In this document: in pieces, positions 1-10,450 of the stretch | Layout: each line of letters opens with the position of its first letter | Numbering within the stretch: the first letter of the stretch is position 1 | Assembly (NCBI RefSeq): GCF_032854445.1 | Contig: NC_088306.1 | Location: 12,085,386-12,149,385 of the forward strand | DNA length: 64,000 nucleotides | Reading direction: 5' to 3' | DNA from: Liolophura sinensis | Lineage: Eukaryota > Mollusca > Polyplacophora > Chitonida > Chitonidae | Notes under the pieces: generated by a model | The model's database searches: none | What the model was told of the DNA's origin: nothing | What the model saw: the letters and a program-made list of their open reading frames with translations, nothing else | Position numbers and translations under genes: made by a program

Positions 1-780
1 GGCCTAGTTTCATGTCAAACCCCTAGGTCTGTCTTCATGTCAAACCTCCACGCCTTGTTTTATGTCAAACCTCCAGGTTTAGTTTCATGTCAAACCTCCA
101 GGTCAAGTTTCATGTCAAACCTCAAGGTCAAGTTTCATGTCAAACCTCCAGGTCCAGTTTCATGTCAAACCTCCAGGTCCAGTTTCATGTCAAACCTCCA
201 GGTCCAGTTTCATGTCAAACCTCCAGGTCCAGCGTCATGTCAAACCTCCAGGTCAAGTTTCATGTCAAACCTCCAGGTTTAGTTTCATGTCAAACCTCCA
301 GGTCAAGTTTCATGTCAAACCTGCAGGTCTAGTTTCATGTCAAACCCCCAGGTCCAGTTTCATGTCAAACCTCCAGGTCCAGTTTCATGTCAAACCTCCA
401 GGTCAAGTTTCATGTCAAACCTCCAGGTCAAGTTTCATGTTAAACCTCCAGGTCTTGTTTTATGTCAAACCTCCAGGTCAAGTTTCATGTCAAACCGCCA
501 GGTCAAGTTTCATGTCAAACCGCCAGGTCAAGTTTCATATCAACCCCCCAGGTCTAGCTTCATGTCAAACCTCCGAGTCTAGTTTCATGTCAAACCTCCG
601 AGTCCAGTTTCATGTCAAACCTCTAGGCCTGGTTTCATGTCAAACCTTTAGGCCTGGTTTCATGTTAAACCTCCGGGTCTAGTTTCTTGTCAAACCTCCA
701 TTTCAAGTTTCATGTCAAACCTCCAGGCCCAGTTTCATGTCAAACCTCCCAGTCTAGTTTCATGCCAAACCTCCAGGTTA
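1..780. repeat. 25-bp minisatellite, about 31 copies
   Basis: A tandem array with period 25 (for example CATGTCAAAC at 11 and 36) runs from the window edge, so its left end is not seen. The unit core is CATGTCAAACCTCCAGGTC followed by a variable CAGTTT or AAGTTT. Units differ by scattered substitutions, and the right end (after about 560) is more diverged than the middle. Because 25 is not a multiple of 3, each strand frame reads a permuted 25-residue repeat. The resulting open frames are by-products of a stop-free unit, not genes. Confidence 0.95.
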
Positions 781-1913
781 AATCCACAAGCCACAATTTT
801 AGATTCAGCGTCTCTGCTCAAGGCCCACATCCGAACTCTCGGTTACATCTCCAATTCTTTTTTCTGTACAGTCATAACTTTGATTGAATGCATAGTACAG
901 AAATAACGTTGTGTCGAACCTCACATTTTTAAGGTTGTCATGGCTACAAAATAACCACTTCCCCGTGAACAGCTTATAAATTATTGTATTACTTCTTCGC
1001 TAACATTTTCATAATCGTATTATCGAGAAACTTTCCGATCCGAACTGGAATACCCTCTATATTCTTTAAATGGTATAACACGAACCCCGACAACTTGATT
1101 ACGCAATTTGAGCTATCCATGCATGATTTTGTATTAGGGCAATTTGTGAAAATTACACTGTGCTCTGTGAGTCGTGTCTGTACATCATTTCCCAATTTGC
1201 ACTGAAAATACACACACGTGTGAAAAACCAACACCTTCTACAAGAAAGAAATCACGGTTCCCAAAGGAAATGGCGTGACCATGCATTTAGAATGCGACGA
1301 AACGACGCTTTAGATCGAGATGTGCATGTTACCAGATACTCTCGTGTTAATGCATGTGTCAATGTGGGGAGGGGGGGGGGATGGGAGGGGGGTGGAGGTC
1401 GTCTAATATGTAAGCATTTACACGAACAGTTAGAATAAATTTCTAACAGCGGTAACTTGACAAGAGACTGGATTTCACTGGTTACGTGTCTCCTCTTCTC
1501 TCTGTCCGGTCTCCTCGTGGCTTTGACCAGCCTCCTCTTGACTCTCACCGGTTCATTGCCTGTAAAACTTACGGTCGCCACACGTGAAATATTCTTGAGA
1601 GCGAATAGGCCTAAACAGTCATGCCACTGAAGGAAATAAACACTTCATTCTGTTTGTCGTTATGTATATAACACAAGTGCAAATGATATTGTGGAGACGT
1701 GGGTGAGGAGAGCGTTCAAACAGTATGTAAATTCGTTAATTCAGCCAACCATTAGAATAATTAAAACAAATTTAGAATCACGCTCCATACTTCTCAGTGC
1801 GTATGTGCATGTGTATATATTATATATCTTCATACACGAAATGGCTGAAATACTTTCAGTGTGACGTAACCATTCACATGTACACGTCTATATTACTTGT
1901 TCATCATGTTACA
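781..1913. other. Gene-free stretch
   Basis: No coding region is supported here. It holds a G-rich tract at about 1366-1397 and a decayed SINE tail at about 1505-1605. The rest is AT-rich unique-looking sequence. Confidence 0.6.
1505..1605 (+). mobile_element. Decayed SINE tail fragment
   Basis: TGTCCGGTCTCCTC and, further on, GTGAAATATTCTTGAG match the 3' half of the SINEs in this window. The CCTGTAAAAC stretch before it resembles a CCCGTAAAC variant also seen near 6460 and 24670, so this may belong to a sister subfamily. No target-site duplication was found. Confidence 0.5.
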
Positions 1914-2111
1914 CACCAATGCGGTCGCTGGGAGTTCAAGTCCAGCTCAGGTTGGTTTCCTCTCTGCCGCCGAACGTTGGTAGGTCTGTCAGCTACCTGC
2001 GGATGGTCGTAGGTTTCCTCCCACCATAAAGCTGACCTCCGTCGTATAAGTGAAATATTCTTGAGTGCGGCGTAGAACACTTAATCAAATAAGTAAATAA
2101 GTAAAACAAAT
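1914..2111 (+). mobile_element. 5'-truncated tRNA-type SINE with target-site duplication
   Basis: It starts at CACCAATGCGGTCG, keeps the B-box-like GAGTTCAAGTCC and runs to an AAATAAGT-type tail. The 11-bp ATCATGTTACA lies directly before it (1903-1913) and after it (2112-2122). The truncated form itself was therefore inserted; it did not lose its head afterwards. Confidence 0.8.
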
Positions 2112-2122
2112 ATCATGTTACA

Positions 2123-3179
2123 TTCATTCCATATTACATGTAGTGTTGCTTGCTTTATTTTGCGATTTTTCCGGCCCCAGTGTACCTTGGATAAGTAAAT
2201 ATTAAACCCTAATGTTAGGGATATGTTTAACCTTGTGATCTCCACCTTGTTTGTGCCCTCTAACAGCTTGTTGAGAGTGATACTATAAAAATAAAATTAG
2301 CAATTGAACTACATTCTGACATTGTATTCGTAGGGGGAGACGTTTTTTTTTCCATGTACACGTATCAGACCTGTGAGTAAAGTTCGTCCACTAAACATGC
2401 TGATAAGAGCACTGTGTGAACTGCCCCCACCCCCCATCCCCCTTCAATCTAACACGGGAGACACGGTATAATTATGTCCATGTCACACATTATTATCTCA
2501 CGTGCACATTCGTATCCGGACTAGATACATTGAATCATGTAACCTGATAGCCATTAACCAGTCAGCGGTCGACGTTTCTTTGACATTGACCTGCTCGTAT
2601 CGGCATTTTTTCTCTCAGAATCTCTCGAGTTCCGGGACTTTCTACAACGAAAATCTCGAAGACCCCGGATGTTGACTGAGAACGGTCGGTCGTGAGGCGC
2701 TTTAGGTTACAGCTTCAGGGCACAAACGGAATACGATAATACGAAGTATGGAAATAACAAATCCGCGATGCCATGAATTGCTTATAAAATCATCAGTAAA
2801 AATAGAATTCTCATAAAACATTGTTTAATCATAGGCAAAACAAGACTGAAAATGAAATTGGGGTTCATCACTGGTGTCATCGATTGCAAACAGGGGAAGG
2901 CAATGTATTAAACGATAAAGAAAGGATCGTTTGTCTGTTCAGAATAGCTGTGAATATACTGGCCTCGTAGGGCCTCATGCTATTTAGCAATACATGGTGT
3001 CCACCTGGCGGTCTCTTACTGGGTGTGTTCAAACTTGAAAAAAAAACCCAACACAACAACAACAAACATCCAGTGATTCAAAACAATGGCATGAATCAAC
3101 TGACGTCATCGTCTTAATCTATGCGCCAAAACAAAACGGACGTTCCGGGACGATAATTGGATAATTTCCAAAATGTTAC
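2123..3179. other. Gene-free stretch
   Basis: No gene, RNA or clear repeat was recognised. A palindromic CRE-like TGACGTCA occurs near 3101, about the number expected by chance in a window of this size. Confidence 0.5.
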
Positions 3180-3416
3180 TTTAATTTGTAAGTTATTCAC
3201 AAAACAAACAAAAAAACATGGTAAAAAGAGCACAATGAACACAGCCCAACCACGTGCCGCTCGTCCATTTGGCTTCAGCAACATATACTGTCATAATAAC
3301 ATTAGCGTAACACGTATAAATAGTGCGACATGCACGGCCTAGGCATGTGTTAATAATAACCGAGTAAGTGGGGGTGGGGGTGGGGGTGGGGTAACCTGAG
3401 ATCTTACTCCAACTCC
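3180..3416. repeat. Direct duplication, copy 1
   Basis: This segment is repeated at 4111-4350 in the same orientation. Shared landmarks are TTTAATTTGTAAGTTATTCA, CATGGTAAAAAGAGCACAAT, GCGTAACACGTATAAATAGT and CACGGCCTAGGCATGTGTTA, then a G-rich run and CCTGAGATCTTACTCCAA. The copies differ by scattered substitutions and small indels. Confidence 0.9.
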
Positions 3417-3914
3417 AAACGGGTCGATAATACGATAATTTCCAAAGGACGTTCACACAAACCATTAAACAATTAAGAAAGTATATCAAGTACGAAATTA
3501 GACGGACTTAGCAGTCAATATGCATTTTCCAGGGATGATGGTAAGACGCAAGGAATTTTTTAGGCAAATGAATTAAATCTTGTTTAATACGGTAAACATT
3601 CATCTCAGGTGAACTTTGATAGCAACTATTCATATATTCAACGTGGTGATCTAACGCGACGAATATACAGGCCCTAGCACCAGATTAGGAATTGGACACA
3701 GATATGAAACAGAGTGCTATGTTTGGACTTCACTGACATTACCGTCTTTACAGCCACGTTTGGTAGTTGTTCCTATAGTCTAAACTTCGGCTCCGCTACT
3801 AAGCAAGGCATTGCAGACCAGGTTACGCGGGAAAGAGTGATATTTTGCAGGACAATGATACTGGTATTTCCGAATGTATGTTTGTATGCTTGAGAATTTA
3901 TGTCGATATTTTTC

Positions 3915-4075
3915 AGACTCATTCGGTGGCCTAATGGTTAGAGCATCTGCCTCAAGGCCACCGCCACTGCAGTATCATGCCGAACACACCAGACATAATA
4001 CCTCACCCAGTCACATTATACTGACTGGACCAACCAGCCCGGTTTCCTTGCTCTAAGCAAGGCGGCAAAACGTGT
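3915..4075 (+). mobile_element. tRNA-like SINE head fragment
   Basis: GGTGGCCTAATGGTTAGAGC matches a Pol III A-box region (TGGCNNAGTGG-like). The following TCTGCCTCAAGGCC and GGTTTCCTTGCTCTAAGCAA give a tRNA-derived look. No B box is convincing and no duplication was found. It appears to be a different family from the main SINE. Confidence 0.4.
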
Positions 4076-4110
4076 CGTTTCTTAAGACTTTGGTATGACT
4101 CCGATGGTAT

Positions 4111-4350
4111 TTTAATTTGTAAGTTATTCATAAAACAAAAAAAACATGGTAAAAAGAGCACAATGAACACATCCCAATCACGTGCCGATCGTCCATTAAG
4201 ATTCAGCAACGTGTACTGTCATAATAACATTAGCGTAACACGTATAAATAGTGCGACATGCACGGCCTAGGCATGTGTTAATAACCGAGTAATAGAGGGG
4301 TGGGGTGGGGGTGGGTGGGGGGGGGGGGAACCTGAGATCTTACTCCAAAC
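4111..4350. repeat. Direct duplication, copy 2
   Basis: Second copy of 3180-3416. Its G-rich run (about 4297-4328) is longer than that of copy 1 (3366-3392), so the G tract has changed length since the duplication. Confidence 0.9.
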
Positions 4351-4912
4351 TAAATCATGTGAATGACATTCCGTCAGAAAGCAAAATGACAGAGATAAGG
4401 TCTACCCGATTTGTCGCCTGCGCATACTCCCAAGCCTACTAAGAACATAACAATCAGGGGATATATGTATATATGTTAAGAATTTAAGAATTTACACCTA
4501 GAAAAAAACCTTGACTGAGGTAAATTAACATGAGGCCGTATTTCACCAGTTACGTGTGACCGTTTGCCAACTATCACACTGTCATCGCTGTTCTGGTTGT
4601 CTTTTATATTAAAATTCAGTCGTACTGATGCGAAACCTTTTCCATTGAGAAATTAAACTCGCCTAGGTATTTTTAAATGCTTTTATTCGACCGGATCTGT
4701 TTAATAAAGTGCCGCCAAACACAGTAGATGTAAGAAACTAAGAGAATTAAATTGTCCAGAGTTCGAGGAATACAAGATCTGTGTTTGGTTGGTGAAAATG
4801 GAGAACATAAAATGACGTACCTCAGGCACATTGCCATTGAAAGTCTCAACAGAGAGAGCTTTGCAGTTGATTGCAACAGTTTCAGTGTGTATACATGTGG
4901 ACACAGGCATTT
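4351..4912. other. Gene-free stretch
   Basis: AT-rich sequence with short overlapping open frames on both strands and no recognisable protein, RNA or repeat. Confidence 0.5.
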
Positions 4913-4922
4913 ATTAATATTT

Positions 4923-5186
4923 GTGGGGGGCCTCCGTGGCTCAGTTGGTTAGTGCGCTAGCGCAGCGTAATGAGTCTCTCACCAATGCGGTCGCTGTGAG
5001 CTCAAGTCCAGCTAATGCTGGCTTCCTCTCCGACCGTACGTGGGAAGGCCTGCCAGCAAACTGCGGATGCTCGTGGGTTTCCACCGGATTCTGCCCGGTT
5101 TCCACCCACCATAATGCTGGACGCCGTCGTATAAGTGAAATATTCTTGAGTACGGCGTAAAACGCCGATCAAATAAATAAATAAAT
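4923..5186 (+). mobile_element. Full-length tRNA-type SINE
   Basis: The head GGCCTCCGTGGCTCAGTTGG contains an A box (TGGCTCAGTTGG). A B-box-like GAGCTCAAGTCC follows about 75 bp later, which is a long spacing for a tRNA. The body carries GTGGGAAGGCCTGCCAGC and CCACCATAATGCTGG, and the tail is AAATAAATAAAT. The exact 10-bp ATTAATATTT flanks it (4913-4922 and 5187-5196). Confidence 0.9.
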
Positions 5187-5196
5187 ATTAATATTT

Positions 5197-5892
5197 TCTC
5201 CGTGCAACCATGGAAAATGAAGTGATGACAAATTCACCTGCTTTATACCCGGCATTTGAACATATTCAAACTGAAATTGTTTTGACTATACAGTTTTTTT
5301 CCGGTTTAATAAAAGAAATATCTGTACAGTACCGCACGACACCTAAGAAGCGTGAACCTAAGTGGTCATGTCCAGAGAGTTTCTAAGGATTTCACGAGTG
5401 AACATATTCAGTACAGTTAACCACTGCTTTAGTGACGTCCCTGGTTTATCTACAAGAGATTGAACATCTGATATCGCATTTTTTGTCAGGCCTATTGAAT
5501 ATCTTCAAATTTATTAGACTTCAGTAGTATCTCACACCAAATCTGCGTAATTTAGACGAAGTCTGGCTAAACCAAATGTCAAAGAACACTTTCTTTTCAA
5601 CCATTTTTATTTATATATCATATAGCCATGGCCAGCAGGCTTCTTACGTTTCAGTTAATGGTTATAGCATTAAATAACAAAAGATATGTATGCACTCTTT
5701 TTAGATGAACGGTAACTGAAGAGGGATATGTGTTCCATCGATATGTTTAACGTAATCTGAAATTCCTGCGCAGCCCTTGTTTTCGACAATAAGCAGTGGG
5801 CATGAATCACGTATATTTGGGGTGGGGGGGGGGGGGGCTTTAATTGGTGATTCGTGAAGTTTATTGGGGGCCAATCGCCCTCCACCAATATG
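5197..5892. other. Gene-free stretch
   Basis: No gene recognised. A long G run lies at about 5818-5837. Short open frames on the minus strand read through it and give poly-proline, which is an artefact. Confidence 0.5.
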
Positions 5893-6117
5893 TTGTTTAT
5901 TTATTTGACTGGTGTTTTTAAGCCGAACTGAAGAATATTTCACTTATGCCACAGCGGCAGCACATATGATGAGAGGAAACCGGGCAGATCCTGGGGAACC
6001 ACGGCCATACGTAGGTTACTGCCATACCTTCCCACGTGCGGCCGGAGAGGAAGCCAGCAAGGGCTCGTCTTGAACGCACAGCGACCGCATTGATGAGAGG
6101 CTCCTGGGTCGTCCTGT
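5893..6117 (-). mobile_element. SINE, 5' end missing (part of a composite)
   Basis: Read on the minus strand it runs from GACCCAGGAGCCTCTCATCA through GCGGTCGCTGTGCGTTCAAG to AAATAAATAAA. The first part of the tRNA-like head is absent. It directly abuts a different tRNA-like element at 6118-6265. Confidence 0.75.
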
Positions 6118-6265
6118 CAACCAACCGGTGTACTTCCCCGTAATGCGAACGCCAAGCGAGGAAGCTACATCTTTCTTTCTTCAAGGTCCTAGGTGTGACT
6201 CGACCCAGGACTGACCCTGGATCTACAGCCCCCGAAGCTGACGCTCAACTGAGCCATCGGGGCCG
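6118..6265 (-). mobile_element. Second-family tRNA-derived SINE head
   Basis: The minus strand reads GGCCCCGATGGCTCAGTTGA with an A box TGGCTCAGTTG, and later TCCTGGGTCGAGTCACACC with a B box close to GGTTCGANTCC. A-to-B spacing is near that of a tRNA. The downstream CTTGGCGTTCGCATTA is unrelated to the main SINE body. It sits 5' of the main-family fragment, forming a two-family chimera or a nested insertion. Confidence 0.65.
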
Positions 6266-7968
6266 GTTCGGTTGATTTTGAGCTGATGTTAGGGACTGTG
6301 AAATGACAGAGAAACGTGAAGAAAACTTGTGGTCGAAGCATAGCTCTGCCATTGAAGTCGTAAACTCGAAACCAGCTTCCGCTTTTTGAGCTACAACATT
6401 CAGTCAGGAGGCTTGCCTGGCGAAGAGCGGTGTTTTTGCAGTCTCTGTCCGGTTTCCATCACCCGTAAACCAGTTCACTGGCGTATGGTAAGTAAAATAG
6501 TCCTGAGCATAGGGCGGCAATAAATAAAATAAAAAATCGAAAACACACATACACACACAAGCGTTAAAAACAGCCAACGCATATGTCAAAAGGGACCATC
6601 AACATTTATTCACACACGCATTCATATATGTACAATACACCATGCGGTCTATACCGGCTTTAAGCAAAATACGGTGGGGTTAGAATAAGGTGAAGAGAAA
6701 GAAAGAGCGACGGAGAAAAATGGCTCGCCTGCATACTTGCTAATACACAAATGCGTCAATGTATTCACGTGCTGTTAGTGGTGGGGTGGTTGTGTGTGGG
6801 GCGTGAGAACGGAAGGGGGGGGGGGGTGCATCTGAGTTCAATGTACGCGCGTGCATTTCGTGAGCCGCATTTTCTACATCTGCAACCGCCTGTAGTTAAG
6901 TGCAGCAACTGTACAGAGTGAGACAAGACAGGCTAGTTAAATTTTAACAGTATCATTTGTCAGAAAATGTGCATATCTGTATTTGACAGTATCTTTGTCA
7001 CCTTTCTACACATCACAATGACTTGAATGAATTTTTAGCCACAAATCACCGGTATACGTTCTTTAAACGAGTTATCTGTGTGAATAAACGCTGGCATATG
7101 CATGCTGTTGTGAAAGTCACGCAGGTCTAGCCAGGTGTTACACCTACATACAAATCTAGAATTCATTTGGTCGTTCTAACCTCCAAACTGGTACAAAACA
7201 TCACATCAGCGTTTGCATTCGTTACCTTAAGCCAGCTCTCCAAGAACAAAGCCTCGGGGTGCTGTTCAGCCTATTGTCAAAAACTAAATAAATAGTCAAT
7301 CCGTTCTCTACAATACCATACATAAACTCTCCGTGAAATTAAGCTAGGGTTGAGACCAGTAGTAGGAGAGCGAGGACGGTGGAGGGTAAGAAACAATCAG
7401 TCGAAAAGGATCGGACTTCGGAGTCAGAGAGAACAGCTTTTCAGCCCTGGTAACTTTCCGTTATTGACACCATAACATAACTCGGGCATATCCCTGGTAA
7501 AGTATTATAAATCTGGCAGAACGTGAGTATTGCAAATAAAACTTATTTTCCGGTGCTTGATCTGACTTGTTGCACTTTTTGCTTCGCCCACGTAATTAAT
7601 CTGTAAACCTGAAAACAATTTATAAAGGATACGAGTTCCTTTTTATTCTGCCTTGCGCATAAGTTTCACTCTGCTAAAGGATTATCATATCAATGCGAGG
7701 CAAATTATATCTGTGTCAACATTTTCATGCTAGGTGCCTGTGCACGTGAATCAATGTGATGTTTGTATCCTACAACCTCTTGTCCATGAGATGGCGTGTT
7801 CAAATCCGGCTATATCCCAACTGTTCAGACACACGCATCAAACTGTAGAGAGTTCGTCCTGTTGGAAATGAGGAAATGAGTTATATTTAGTCCTGTACAC
7901 GATTATATACGCTGCAAAAATACATCAGCTGTATAATGCTGAAACAGAGGAGTATCATGACAGTTAAA
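6266..7968. other. Gene-free stretch
   Basis: It contains a degraded SINE tail (about 6445-6535, with GTCCGGTTTCC, CCCGTAAACCAG and AATAAATAAAAT) and G-rich tracts near 6779-6830. No coding region is supported. Confidence 0.5.
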
Positions 7969-8134
7969 TTTATCTATTTATTTGATTGGGGTTTTACGCA
8001 TACTCAAGAATATTTCACTTATACGACGGCGGCCAGCATTATGGATGGTGGGAGTGGGGGGGGGGGGGGGGGGGCAGACAGAGCATGGGGAACCACAACC
8101 ATCCACAGGTTGCTTTCAGACCTCCCACGTACGA
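7969..8134 (-). mobile_element. Headless SINE fragment
   Basis: The minus strand starts near TACGTGGGAGGTCTGAAAGC and ends in an AAATAAATAGATAAA tail. A G/C run at about 8054-8074 interrupts the body. The start point is like that of the copy at 13795-13943, but no convincing target-site duplication was found. Confidence 0.75.
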
Positions 8135-8347
8135 CAGAAGAGGATGTCAGTTGAATGCCCGGGACTCACAACTCACAATATCCTTATATCACATGCATGT
8201 ACATACATACATGAATATATATCGGATGGGCCAGAAAAAAATACAAACAAACAAGCAAACAAAAAAACAAACAAGCGGTAATACCAAGCTGCGAAGTTCG
8301 CAATTAGACCTGCAATGCTTAAACACAAGACATTTAATATCTTTAAT

Positions 8348-8625
8348 ACCAATAGAGGCTATACTGGAGATTTTTTGTGAAAATTCCACATTCGCTAATC
8401 AATTCATTTTTTTTAGATTTACCAAGAATAGCTCAAATTATTGCATATCAGTAAATATCAGAATATTTATAGTGTTGAAATGATTGTAAAGTTTAAAAAT
8501 GCTAAAATGCTATACCGGCTTATAAATTTTAGGAGCTTATTTTTACCGATTTTGAGCGTTAGCAAAAATTCTATTGGATTTGCGCTGATCACTTTTTTTG
8601 TCAAAAATCTCCGGTACATATAGCT
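8348..8625. mobile_element. Candidate MITE with terminal inverted repeats
   Basis: The left end has AGGCTATACTGGAGATTTTT. The reverse complement of the right end has AGCTATATGTACCGGAGATT followed by TTTGAC, an imperfect inverted repeat of about 25 bp. The 8-bp TCTTTAAT occurs on both sides (8340-8347 and 8626-8633). The interior is AT-rich with no transposase. An 8-bp duplication would suit a hAT-like element, but this is inference. Confidence 0.4.
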
Positions 8626-8633
8626 TCTTTAAT

Positions 8634-9959
8634 TTACACGCATCACTTATGTGATGATAAGCAACTGTCATGAAAATTTCAGCATCATATGTAAAATAGT
8701 ATTAAAACACCAATAAAGTCCGTAGTGCATGCATACTTCAGATATACGGTGTTACAAGAGGGTATTCGTTAGTTTCGTGTTCAGCCGATATAGCCTAGCG
8801 TCATCCGAAGGTCCAGAGAGCATATACACCTCTCTGAGGAGGAAAATGTTCAATAAAAAAATTAAACACTAGTACAATCGGTAAATGTATATATAAAGAC
8901 AAAATGACTTCTATTATGTGCTGAAAAAAAAGTGATGAAAACGAAAAGGTAGGCCTATAGAAAGGCTGCAAAAAACCGGTTACTCAAGTATTACGTGAAT
9001 TTCATTAGTTAACAAGTCAGGGTGAATGGCCCGAGGGTGAGTTCAGATTGTGAGAGGTATGTAAAACACACCATATCAGATAACGCACGAGAAAAAAACC
9101 TCTGTATATTGCGTGTTATCAGATTGTTTTCTTAACTACGCAATTTTAATCCAAATGACTATGAATGAGTAAGTCATCCGTGAAATTAACCAGAAACTGA
9201 CTTTAATATACGGTACACACAACACAATACTCTTCCAATGCATTTATACCTGTCACATTTTTTTTAACATTTAAAGTAAACATTATTCTGGTACATTTGG
9301 ATCTTAAGTGGACATGCTGCCGCCACGGATGGTTAACCTTGGGTTTCCAGCGTAATTGTACTCTGTTGATGTTGTATGTTCTCACGTCTTATCATCTAAA
9401 ACCAAAAATCTTGGACAAAGAGGAAGTTGATTTATCTATTTATTCATCCCTTGGGGGTCGGGTGGGGTACGTAATGCTATTTTTAGTTCTGAATACTCGG
9501 GGAAACTCCTAAAAAGCAGGCAAACCTAATTAATGCTAATCAACATGCAGCTGGTAACCTACATGCGTGTATCAAGTGTGTACCAAATTAAAAGGCTTGA
9601 AGTACATGCGTGCTCGCTGTGTCTCATACATAGACCCATTTCACGAACTCATAGGTCAAAAGTATTTGCTGATGACGCCACCGATCAAGGGTTATATTTT
9701 TGATTAAAGATTTCCGCCCTTCTGAGGGATACTTCCCTTTCACCATGTAGGTATAAATATACAAGCCACTATTTTTCGCCACGTACCCGACAGAATGAGC
9801 AATATGTGTAGTCGGACACGCAATCTTATTGGCAGTTGTCTATAGGCCTCATGTATGACGGCCTTGCGCAACAATATCAAATGTCCTCACTAGAGTTATC
9901 CCCCTTAAATCATGGATATATTGAAGAGGGGATTGTCCGGTTAGGGTATACTGAGCATA
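8634..9959. other. Gene-free stretch
   Basis: No gene, RNA or clear repeat recognised. Short open frames here have no recognisable composition. Confidence 0.5.
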
Positions 9960-10450
9960 CTGGCAGCAGGCATGGCACAACAGTCAAAGTCAGTACTGCC
10001 ATCCTGCATGAGCCATGAACCAGCATAATGACACCAAGAATGACGCATGAACCAGTCACAGTACACCAAAACCAAGCGTGACACATGAACCAGTCACAGT
10101 ATATGGGCACTAGACATGACATATGAACCAGACACACAACAGTCTAGTGACACCAGACATGACATATGAACCAGACACCATATATTGACACCTGGCATGA
10201 CACATTAACCAGCCATGGAGTATGAAACAGGTATAATTCATGAACCAGTCACAGTATACAGACACCAGACATGACACATGAACCAGTCACACAACAGTCT
10301 AGTGACACCAGACATGACACATGAACCAGTCACTGTATATTGGCACCTGGCATGACACATGAACCAGTCACTGTATACTGGCACCTGGCATGACACACGA
10401 AACCATCGCAGTCAAATGGCATCAGGCATGACATTTAAAGTAAAATAACA
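9960..10450. repeat. 38-bp minisatellite with 43-bp variants
   Basis: About 12 imperfect units begin with ATGAACCAGTCACAGTATA and end in GGCATGACAC. Most are 38 bp. Two (near 10124 and 10280) are 43 bp and carry ACACAACAGTCTAGTGACAC. The edges are diverged. Confidence 0.9.

Noticed and set aside
37-682. CRISPR-like array or repeat protein at the window start
   Set aside because: The 25-bp units are directly tandem without spacers, the genome is eukaryotic, and the three frames show permuted copies of the same text.
1252-1581. 109-codon minus-strand frame rich in Arg and Pro
   Set aside because: The Pro run is the complement of the G tract, and part of the frame overlaps a decayed SINE tail.
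4923-5010. tRNA genes at the SINE heads
   Set aside because: Box spacing is too long, no cloverleaf is apparent, and the same text repeats with retroposon tails and target-site duplications.
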